Shown piece by piece: positions 1 through 5,585 of a stretch of DNA of 13,892 nucleotides. The stretch is from an uncultured Ruminococcus sp. (GTDB lineage: Bacteria > Bacillota > Clostridia > Oscillospirales > Ruminococcaceae), in NCBI GenBank assembly GCA_900540005.1, contig UQEM01000055.1, positions 1 through 13,892 of the forward strand. Direction: 5' to 3'. The notes beneath the pieces are model-generated. The model was not told the origin of the DNA. It saw nothing but the letters and a program-made list of their open reading frames with translations, and ran no database searches. How positions within the stretch are numbered: position 1 is the first letter of the stretch; each line of letters begins with the position of its first letter. A program made the position numbers and the translations under genes.

Positions 1-1014
1 TATAAACTGTTTGTATTTTTCGATATCTGTGTCGCTGCCCGAATAATTCCTGTCAGGCTTGTCCTTTTTTGAACGAAAGGCGGATTCGGCAGCCTTTACT
101 GATTTAACGTCCGTGAAACCGCTTGATTTCCACGAGTCAAGTATCTTGCTTATGTAGGCAAAGCTGAGTTTGTTTATCTGCTCCACGGTTTTTTCGTAAG
201 CGTAGTGGATAAGTTCAGTGGAGAAACCGTCCTTTTTCCATTGCTCGATAAATTCGCGCTCTTTTGTGCTTGGGCGTCGGTTCATTTCAAACAGTTTCAC
301 GATTTTTTCCATGTAGTCGTTTGCCGATGAGAGCCGCTGAACTTCTTCCTGAGCTGCGGCAAGCGAATTTATATCGTTTTCAGCCCAACTGCACGCTATT
401 TTTTCTATGTATGCAGGATTGGTCTTGTCTATTTTGATGCAGTAAGCCGTAAGTGTAAGAATGACCTCTTTTTTCAGCCCGAGGTAATCATACATCCATA
501 TAAGTGAATTCATCTGATTGTTTCTCAGAGTACCGAGCATGGATTCCGCAATTTTGAACAGTTCAGCAATATCCTCTGAATTGCTCATGATGTTTGCGAT
601 CTCCGAGCCTGAATAGTTCTGACGTTTTGGCAGTTCAACCTCTGCGGAGGGTTCGTCTCTGATGATTTCAGGCTGCGCACTTATGCCAGGAGCAGTCGGC
701 TGCATTATCGAACCCGTCTGAGCAGCAGGTGACTGCATTATACTCGGCTGAGTGCTCATACCAACCGCCGAAACCTGCTGAGGAGAGAGAACATTTGCCT
801 GCTGCCAGAAAAGCATAGCGTCACTGACCTGAGCCGGAGTTGTTCCCGTATTTACGGCAATTTCCTCGTCAGAGCACATATTGCCCGAATGCCTCAGAAC
901 GTACAGCAGTACCTTTATTTGCTCGGCAGAAGCGAGTTTGAGAAAATTATCCGCAACTATGGCAGGAACTCCGAACATAGTACCCCATACGCCTGAATTA
1001 ACCTTGAATTCCAC
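1..1014 (-). CDS. dnaD: DnaD/DnaB-like replication initiation (primosome) protein, 3' end cut by window edge
   Basis: Open for 338 codons from a GTG start at 1014 to the left edge, so the C-terminus is missing. The start is set by GGGAGGT six bases upstream and a promoter just beyond. Residues about 1-76 look like a winged-helix N-terminal domain. Residues 77-130 are a low-complexity Met/Gln/Ser/Pro linker with repeated SIMQ-type units. Two copies of the DnaD C-terminal (DnaB_2) domain follow, each ending in the family's YxxxIxxxW motif: YIEKIACSW (202-210) and YISKILDSW (287-295). Proteins of this family help load the replicative helicase at origins or restart sites by binding DNA and the helicase loader. 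The tandem C-terminal domains resemble DnaB of Bacillus or the clostridial DnaD paralogues, so the exact equivalent is uncertain. A lysine-rich tail (315-335) continues out of the window. It has its own promoter and is not tightly coupled to the gene before it. Confidence 0.85.
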   Translation of the reverse strand, partial: MEFKVNSGVWGTMFGVPAIVADNFLKLASAEQIKVLLYVLRHSGNMCSDEEIAVNTGTTPAQVSDAMLFWQQANVLSPQQVSAVGMSTQPSIMQSPAAQTGSIMQPTAPGISAQPEIIRDEPSAEVELPKRQNYSGSEIANIMSNSEDIAELFKIAESMLGTLRNNQMNSLIWMYDYLGLKKEVILTLTAYCIKIDKTNPAYIEKIACSWAENDINSLAAAQEEVQRLSSANDYMEKIVKLFEMNRRPSTKEREFIEQWKKDGFSTELIHYAYEKTVEQINKLSFAYISKILDSWKSSGFTDVKSVKAAESAFRSKKDKPDRNYSGSDTDIEKYKQFI

Positions 1015-1047
1015 GAAAAGACCTCCCGAAAAATGACTGTAACAAAC

Positions 1048-1076
1048 ATTATAACATATAAATCTTAATAAAGCAA
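1048..1076 (-). promoter_or_regulatory. sigma-A type promoter for the dnaD-like gene
   Basis: On the minus strand, -35 TTGCTT (1071-1076) and -10 TATAAT (1048-1053) are separated by exactly 17 bases, with a TGn extended -10. Transcription would start near 1041, giving a leader of about 27 bases that ends in the GGGAGGT ribosome binding site of the GTG start at 1014. Confidence 0.75.
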
Positions 1077-1122
1077 CAGTGTCGGGCGTAGAATTTTTCG
1101 TATCATTTTCGGCGGAAATTGT

Positions 1123-1563
1123 CTACTGCTCCTCGAGTATTTTCAATGCGGCAAGATATTTGTTCCGCCAGTGTTCAAGCTTATCTTGTGAAACTGAATT
1201 GTTCGCATTTACCCTCGAAAAATCGCAGTTATGAGCGATATCCGCAAGCTTGACAGCTTTTGCTGCGGGGTTCTCTTTTATCCTTTTTATGTACTCGAAG
1301 TAATCTTCACCCTTTTTGTGTGTAAGGAGTTTCAGCACATCAATGATTTCGGCAGGGAAGTTCTTTTCGAGTTCTTCAAGTGTTATATCGGTGTCCTCGA
1401 TCACGTCATGAAGAAGTGCGATGCACACGGTAAGCTCATCGTTCATCTGTTCCGCAACGTGGTAAGGGTGGAAAATATATGGGACTCCGCTCACATCAAG
1501 CTGCGCAGAGTGAGCCTTGTAGGCGATTTGCATTGCCTTTATCGTAAGCGGAGTGTATATCAT
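1123..1563 (-). CDS. Small HD-domain alarmone ((p)ppGpp) hydrolase-like protein
   Basis: A 146-residue single-domain protein of the RelA/SpoT hydrolase (HD_4, MESH1-like) family. The metal and catalytic positions of the Rel hydrolase site are all present: HPYHVA (His32), LLHDVIEDT (His52, Asp53, Glu56, Asp57) and KLADIAHN (Asp108). There is no synthetase, TGS or ACT domain, which in full Rel follow the hydrolase half. Such proteins remove the 3'-pyrophosphate from ppGpp; some family members act on other nucleotides, so the substrate is inferred. I chose ATG 1563 because AGGTGA lies five bases upstream. An in-frame GTG at 1572 would give MREMIYTP and overlaps that site, so it is less likely. 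The gene lies 65 bases downstream of sigK with a promoter of its own in the gap, and 108 bases separate it from the dnaD-like gene. Confidence 0.8.
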   Translation of the reverse strand: MIYTPLTIKAMQIAYKAHSAQLDVSGVPYIFHPYHVAEQMNDELTVCIALLHDVIEDTDITLEELEKNFPAEIIDVLKLLTHKKGEDYFEYIKRIKENPAAKAVKLADIAHNCDFSRVNANNSVSQDKLEHWRNKYLAALKILEEQ

Positions 1564-1597
1564 TTCTCTCACCTATCCTTTAAAATTACTTATCTTT

Positions 1598-1626
1598 ATT
1601 ATAACATAAGAACGACAATACTGCAA
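1598..1626 (-). promoter_or_regulatory. sigma-A type promoter for the HD hydrolase gene
   Basis: Minus-strand -35 TTGCAG (1621-1626), 17-base spacer, -10 TATAAT (1598-1603) preceded by TGT (extended -10). The -35 lies two bases beyond the sigK stop codon. It shares the ten-base core ATGTTATAAT with the promoter of the dnaD-like gene, so the HD gene can be expressed in vegetative cells independently of sigK. Confidence 0.75.
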
Positions 1627-1628
1627 CC

Positions 1629-2312
1629 TCAGAACGGAGTAGTGTCGTACATTTTTTTCAGCTTGCCGATAGCTTTCTTTTCTATTCGCGAAACATAGGA
1701 TCGCGAGATATTCAGCTTTTCGGCTGTTTCACTTTGCGTGTGGGATTTTTTGCCGTAAAGTCCATAGCGATAAGTGATTATGTCAAATTCGCGACTGTCA
1801 AGACACTGTCCGAGAAATCTGTAAAGCTGCTTTGAACGAATGAGCAGATCAACCTGTTCGTGAATGTCAACTCCGTCATCTATGAGATCAATCAGGGTGA
1901 GCGCGTTGCCGTCCTTGTCAGTTTCTACGGGTTCATTCATATAAATATCGCCCGCGGACTTTTTAGCTGCCCGAAAACTCATGAGTATCTCATTTTCAAT
2001 ACATCTGCTTGCATATGTAGCGAAACGTGCTTCCTTGGTGTAATCAAAGGTTGATACAGCTTTTATCAGACCGATAGTTCCAATGGAAATAAGTTCGTCC
2101 TGTTCGTCTAAGGAAGGGGAATATTTTTTGACGATGTGAGCGACAAGCCTTAGATTATGCTCGATAAGTTTATCCTTTGCAGATTTGTCACCCTTAGCCA
2201 TACGTTCAAAGCACTCGCTCTCATCCTTTTTGGAGAGTGGTTTTGGAAACGCGGCTGTGTTTTCGAGATGCAGGGCGAAGAAGAACAGGTTTCGTATTAG
2301 TTGAATAAGCAT
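1629..2312 (-). CDS. sigK: RNA polymerase sporulation sigma factor, SigK type
   Basis: A 227-residue sigma-70 family protein. Residues 1-21 form a hydrophobic pro-sequence (MLIQLIRNLFFFALHLEN), followed by AFPKPLS as in pro-sigma-K. Region 2 covers about 50-115, with LIEHNLRLVAHIVKKY, LISIGTIGLIKA and FATYASRCIENEILM. Region 4 is the helix-turn-helix TQSETAEKLNISRSYVSRIEKKA at about 192-214. Sigma-K directs late mother-cell genes during sporulation; in Bacillus the pro-sequence is cut at the membrane by SpoIVFB. The start at 2312 is chosen because GGAGGG lies five bases upstream; two in-frame upstream ATGs (2336, 2366) lack a ribosome binding site and would add a non-homologous basic stretch. 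The gene is intact, without the skin-type insertion of some species. It suggests a spore-forming lineage but does not prove sporulation. Confidence 0.88.
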   Translation of the reverse strand: MLIQLIRNLFFFALHLENTAAFPKPLSKKDESECFERMAKGDKSAKDKLIEHNLRLVAHIVKKYSPSLDEQDELISIGTIGLIKAVSTFDYTKEARFATYASRCIENEILMSFRAAKKSAGDIYMNEPVETDKDGNALTLIDLIDDGVDIHEQVDLLIRSKQLYRFLGQCLDSREFDIITYRYGLYGKKSHTQSETAEKLNISRSYVSRIEKKAIGKLKKMYDTTPF

Positions 2313-2373
2313 AATATCCCTCCGTAATGCAGCCATGATAAAAGGTCGTGTAGCTGCAAAAAGCATTTTGATA

Positions 2374-2401
2374 CATAATATGCCCGACAGCTTGAACAGG
2401 T
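2374..2401 (-). promoter_or_regulatory. possible sigma-K-like promoter upstream of sigK
   Basis: On the minus strand AC (2400-2401) is followed after 17 bases by CATATTATG (2374-2382). The sigma-K consensus is AC, about 17 bases, CATAnnnTA, so the fit has one mismatch (TG for TA). The CATA core would also suit sigma-E. Transcription would begin about 55 bases before the ATG at 2312. The elements are short and AT-rich DNA gives chance matches, so this is tentative. No good sigma-A promoter was seen for sigK. Confidence 0.3.
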
Positions 2402-2451
2402 TACCGAATTATTTTACTGATATAAATAAAATAAAAAACAATTGTAGCATA

Positions 2452-2480
2452 TTGACGTGAAAGAAGAAATATTATATAAT
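2452..2480 (+). promoter_or_regulatory. sigma-A type promoter of the rpe operon
   Basis: TTGACG (2452-2457), 17-base spacer, TATAAT (2475-2480): five of six and six of six consensus bases. The start of transcription would be near 2487, leaving a leader of roughly 50 bases. It is the only convincing plus-strand promoter I see between 2400 and the right end, so it probably drives the whole rightward gene run. Confidence 0.85.
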
Positions 2481-2535
2481 GAATATGTATGAAAAAAAAC
2501 AATTTTGGAAGCCGCCGAAGGAAGATTCGGCAAAA

Positions 2536-3213
2536 ATGGAAGAAGTGATACTATTGAAAACAAAAATTTCAGCTTCAGTACTCAGCGCTGATCTTATGAA
2601 TTTCGGTGATGAGATAAGGAGACTTGAAGAAAATGGTATAGATATGCTGCATTTCGATGTAATGGATGGAGTTTTCGTAAACAATATTACTTATGGACTC
2701 CCCGTACTCGAAGCGGTAAGAAAGCAGACAGATCTCACGCTTGATGTTCACCTGATGATAACCGATCCCTTGAAGTATGCGGAAAGGTTTGCAAAATTCG
2801 GTGCGGACATCATCTCTTTTCACCTTGAAAGCGAAAGCAATGCAATGGAGACCATTTCGGCTATAAAAAAAGCCGGAGCAAAGGCGGCACTTGCAATAAA
2901 GCCTGCAACTCCGGCAGAAGCGGTATTTGATTATCTGCCGTATCTTGATATGGTACTGGTAATGACCGTTGAGCCGGGATTCGGCGGACAGAGCATAATT
3001 CCCGAAACTATCGAGAAAGTGCGCGTTATAAGGGAGAAACTCGATTCGCTCGGAATGGATACTCCCATACAGGTTGACGGCGGTATCAACGATAAGACTG
3101 CTCCTGACGCAATAAGGGCAGGAGCAAATGTACTTGTGTCGGGAAGCTACCTTTTCAAGGCGGCAGACATGGCAATGGCTGCGCAGCTCATGAAGGACGG
3201 CGGCTCATGCTGA
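2536..3213 (+). CDS. rpe: Ribulose-phosphate 3-epimerase
   Basis: A 225-residue TIM-barrel enzyme interconverting ribulose 5-phosphate and xylulose 5-phosphate in the pentose phosphate pathway; cytoplasmic and metal dependent. The family motifs are in order: SASVLSAD (12-19), MLHFDVMDG (37-45, with metal ligand His39 and catalytic Asp41), DVHLM (His72), VEPGFGGQ (145-152), VDGGIN (catalytic Asp181) and GANVLVSGSYLFK near the phosphate site. Length is normal. The frame is open back to ATG 2479, but that codon overlaps the -10 element and cannot be transcribed. ATG 2536 is preferred, with AAGGAAG 11 bases upstream; TTG 2554, giving LKTKISAS, is nearly as good and starts closer to the family norm. 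First gene of the rightward operon; its last seven bases overlap the next gene. Confidence 0.93.
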   Translation: MEEVILLKTKISASVLSADLMNFGDEIRRLEENGIDMLHFDVMDGVFVNNITYGLPVLEAVRKQTDLTLDVHLMITDPLKYAERFAKFGADIISFHLESESNAMETISAIKKAGAKAALAIKPATPAEAVFDYLPYLDMVLVMTVEPGFGGQSIIPETIEKVRVIREKLDSLGMDTPIQVDGGINDKTAPDAIRAGANVLVSGSYLFKAADMAMAAQLMKDGGSC

Positions 3214-4346
3214 AAAAAATGAAATCCGAGCGTCTTGTGTGGCTTGATGTTACAATAACACTGCTTGCACTTGAGCTTATGGCATATTTTTACTACGGAG
3301 TGCGCTCGCTTGCGCTTGCTGGACTTTGTGTGACTGTTTCGCTTGCAGCCGACATAATTTCTGTCAGGCTCATGGGCAGGCGGTTTACGGCGGACGACCT
3401 GAGCTGTACATCTGACGCGCTTATAATCGCGCTGATGCTGCCGTCGGTCATGTCGTATAAGGTCGCGGCGCTCGCGTCATTGTTTGCGGTAGTGGTTGCC
3501 AAGAACATCTTCGGCGGACGCGTCAACATGATCTTCTCGCCGGCAGCCGCAGCGTATATTTTCGTGCTTACTTCGTGGGGACGCGATCTCCTGCTTTTTA
3601 CCGCTCCTCATGTAAAGACCGGTATCTTTGGAAAACCGCAGGAGCTTGTCAATTCTGCATCTCATGTTTTTAACATGACAGGAAGAATGGAGTATACGGA
3701 TTTTGAAATAATGCTCGGCAATTTCAGCGGAGCTGCCGGAGCCGTAAGCATACTTCTCCTTGCGGTTTCGGCGCTGATACTGATGTTCCGCCGTGATATA
3801 TCGGCAGGAGCATTTATCGGAACAATTGCAGGAACAGCACTTTTTGCCTATGTTGCGCCGATTATACCTAACCGTGCGGACAGCGTAAGGTACAGCCTTG
3901 TCACGAACATGGTTCTGTTTGCGGCAATATATATAGTGTCTGACCGCAGGATAGCTCCGAAAAGGAACTATTACGCGTTCTTTTACGGCTTGTTTATTGG
4001 GATAGTTTCATATGTTATTGTCCTTACCACGGCGAAAGAAAATGCGATCGTGATAGTTTCGGTACTCTTTACGCCTATAGCACTCATGTTCAAGAATCTT
4101 GAAAAGAGAATCGAACTCGCAAGCACCGAAGCAAACTTCAATGCTGCGATGAAAGAGGCAGAAGCGTTAGAGGAGCAGCTTGCTGATGAGCAGGAAGAAC
4201 CCTCAGAGGACGAGAAAGGATCAGTTGAACATGAAGAAGAACAGGAAGAACCGGTCGATGAGGAGACTGACGACTTTGAGGAGTTCTTAGATGAAGAACT
4301 CTCCGAACTGCTTGATGAAGAAGAGGAGGAGCATACAGATGAATAA
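3207..4346 (+). CDS. rnfD: RnfD/NqrB-like membrane subunit with acidic C-terminal tail
   Basis: A 379-residue polytopic membrane protein of the RnfD/NqrB family. Hydrophobic helices fill about 12-295, including LASLFAVVVAKNIFGG, IMLGNFSGAAGAVSI (168-182) and SDRRIAPK (245-252, corresponding to TDxxTSPxxPKG of RnfD). In working Rnf this subunit carries covalent FMN on the Thr of a D-x-x-S-G-A-T motif. Here the best counterpart is ELVNSAS (146-152), with Ser152 in place of Thr. Residues about 300-379 are an acidic, probably cytoplasmic tail dominated by Glu and Asp, which RnfD usually lacks. The ATG overlaps the end of rpe and has GAAGGA nine bases upstream; the 3' end overlaps rnfE by eight bases. 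Family membership is fairly sure; electron-transfer function is doubtful. Confidence 0.75.
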   Translation: MLKKMKSERLVWLDVTITLLALELMAYFYYGVRSLALAGLCVTVSLAADIISVRLMGRRFTADDLSCTSDALIIALMLPSVMSYKVAALASLFAVVVAKNIFGGRVNMIFSPAAAAYIFVLTSWGRDLLLFTAPHVKTGIFGKPQELVNSASHVFNMTGRMEYTDFEIMLGNFSGAAGAVSILLLAVSALILMFRRDISAGAFIGTIAGTALFAYVAPIIPNRADSVRYSLVTNMVLFAAIYIVSDRRIAPKRNYYAFFYGLFIGIVSYVIVLTTAKENAIVIVSVLFTPIALMFKNLEKRIELASTEANFNAAMKEAEALEEQLADEQEEPSEDEKGSVEHEEEQEEPVDEETDDFEEFLDEELSELLDEEEEEHTDE

Positions 4347-4974
4347 GAGAAAAAGCTCTGTTTTCGACGGACTCCTTGCAGATAATACGGTTCTTTCATC
4401 ACTCATGGTCATCTCGCCTGTAATAGTCTGCGGCGACAGTCTGCGAAATGCGTGTGCGCTTATGTATGCATTTTCCGCGATAACGTTTTTATCGGTTATG
4501 GTAGCCTCATTTGTTCCGCGTAAACTGCCGTACACCATTAAAATAATCATCTACGCTCTGATATCATCACTCGTGTATATTCCCGTCAAGCTTGCGGCGG
4601 AACAGTTTTATCCCGATGCAATACCGAGAATAGGAATATATTTCCCGCTTTTAGCTGTTAATTCGCTCATAGTATTTCAGACTGAGGCAAAGTTTTTCCG
4701 TATGAAAAAACTGAGAATGATACCTACGCTGATCTTCTACATTCTTGGATTTGACATTGTAATGGCTGTAACAGCGTTTATCAGGGAGCTTTTCGCGTAT
4801 GGAACGATAAACAGCAGGATAGTTGACGTGAATACAGTTGCAGGCGGACTTGCACAGCCGTTCGGAGGATTTATCTTCCTTGGACTTATGTGCGGAGCTT
4901 ACCGCGCAGTCCGCTCCCTGATAATGAATGCAAAGAATGAATCGGGAGGTGAGAGCGATGTTTCTGATAACTGA
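4339..4974 (+). CDS. rnfE: RnfE/NqrD-like membrane subunit lacking both cluster cysteines
   Basis: A 211-residue integral membrane protein with about six hydrophobic helices, matching the RnfE family end to end: an N-terminal DNTVL segment, IYFPLLAVNSLIVFQTEA (100-117), then a helix ending in FIRELFAYGTI (147-157). In Rnf and Nqr, RnfE and RnfA each give two cysteines to an iron-sulfur cluster inside the membrane. The RnfE ones lie in LGLCP-like and VNC-like motifs. Here these read MVISP (Ser26) and AVNS (Ser109). The only nearby cysteine is Cys31, five residues off. The ATG at 4339 has GAGGAG seven bases upstream, inside the acidic-tail codons of rnfD. The stop overlaps rnfA by 17 bases, so the three genes are probably translationally coupled. 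An Rnf-derived membrane protein is the best call; classical redox function is unlikely by itself. Confidence 0.72.
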   Translation: MNKRKSSVFDGLLADNTVLSSLMVISPVIVCGDSLRNACALMYAFSAITFLSVMVASFVPRKLPYTIKIIIYALISSLVYIPVKLAAEQFYPDAIPRIGIYFPLLAVNSLIVFQTEAKFFRMKKLRMIPTLIFYILGFDIVMAVTAFIRELFAYGTINSRIVDVNTVAGGLAQPFGGFIFLGLMCGAYRAVRSLIMNAKNESGGESDVSDN

Positions 4975-5533
4975 GCTTATCGCGCTGCTCTCCGTGAACC
5001 TCATACTCATGCAGGCGCTTGGAACAAGTACCATCTTTATAGCGGCGGACAGCCGCAAAAACCTTGTCGGAACAGCGTTTGTCATAACTGTCTTTACAAC
5101 AGTGGGTTCGGCAGCAGCTTACTTCATAAATCACGCATTACCGGAAAAATATGGTGACCTTACGCTTGTTTTTTACACGCTCACCGTGGGAATACTATAT
5201 GTGCTTCTGCTTGCACTTCTGCATTTTGCCGGAAAAGGCAGGCTTAAACGCTATGCAAGATACATTCATGTTTCGGCTTTTAACTGCGCAGTTATGGGAA
5301 CACTTTTTACTGTAACTGAGCGTGCAAATGCAAATCCCGCATTCGATTCGCTTCTCGCGTATGTAAAGTCGGGACTTAAAGCAGGACTTGGATTCATTCT
5401 TGCGGCACTCATACTTACGGCAGCGTACAGAAAGCTCAATTCCGTCAAAGTTCCTTCGGCGTTCAGGGGATTTCCGGCAATGCTTGTGTATCTCGGCATA
5501 ATTTCAATGGCAGTTTATTCACTTGGCACATAA
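4958..5533 (+). CDS. rnfA: RnfA/NqrE-like membrane subunit with one of two cluster cysteines
   Basis: A 191-residue integral membrane protein, the normal RnfA length, with about six hydrophobic helices. Landmarks are VNLILMQALG (13-22), HVSAFNCAVMG (104-114, corresponding to TTNCAVLG) and a C-terminal PSAFRGFPAMLVYLGIISMA (matching the PAPFRG region of RnfA). The second conserved cysteine is kept (Cys110). The first, normally in LGLCP, is replaced in LGTST (Ser24). RnfA and RnfE are paralogues that face each other with opposite topology in the membrane. The ATG at 4958 is preceded by GGGAGGTGA five bases upstream; an upstream in-frame start at 4928 has no comparable site. In full Rnf operons rnfB usually follows; here an unrelated gene does. 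Confidence 0.75.
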   Translation: MFLITELIALLSVNLILMQALGTSTIFIAADSRKNLVGTAFVITVFTTVGSAAAYFINHALPEKYGDLTLVFYTLTVGILYVLLLALLHFAGKGRLKRYARYIHVSAFNCAVMGTLFTVTERANANPAFDSLLAYVKSGLKAGLGFILAALILTAAYRKLNSVKVPSAFRGFPAMLVYLGIISMAVYSLGT

Positions 5534-5534
5534 T

Positions 5535-5570
5535 ATAAAATGCAGAAGAAGCGCCATAAAATGCAGGCGC
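5535..5570 (+). repeat. 11-bp direct repeat with 21-bp period and overlapping hairpin
   Basis: ATAAAATGCAG occurs perfectly at 5535-5545 and 5556-5566, 21 bases start to start, which is two helical turns. The second copy forms most of the loop of a GCGCC/GGCGC hairpin (5551-5555 with 5566-5570). It fills the 52-base gap between rnfA and the next gene, just upstream of the AGGAGA ribosome binding site at 5575-5580. There is no run of T, so it is not a normal terminator. Function unknown. Confidence 0.55.
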
Positions 5571-5585
5571 AAACAGGAGAAAAAG

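Noticed and set aside
1563..1572. GTG 1572 as start of the HD hydrolase
   Set aside because: The GTG lies within the AGGTGA sequence that serves as ribosome binding site for ATG 1563; the extra residues MRE do not match the family.
1230..1698. Plus-strand open frame opposite the HD gene and sigK
   Set aside because: It crosses two minus-strand genes and the promoter between them, has no homology and no ribosome binding site.
2313..2366. Upstream ATGs (2336, 2366) as sigK start
   Set aside because: No ribosome binding site, and GGAGGG before ATG 2312 gives a protein starting exactly with a pro-sigma-K type hydrophobic segment.
3983..4402. Minus-strand open frame encoding a serine/cysteine-rich protein
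   Set aside because: It is the reverse complement of the Glu/Asp codon run in the RnfD tail (GAA/GAG read backwards gives Ser/Phe/Leu-type codons); no ribosome binding site or homology.
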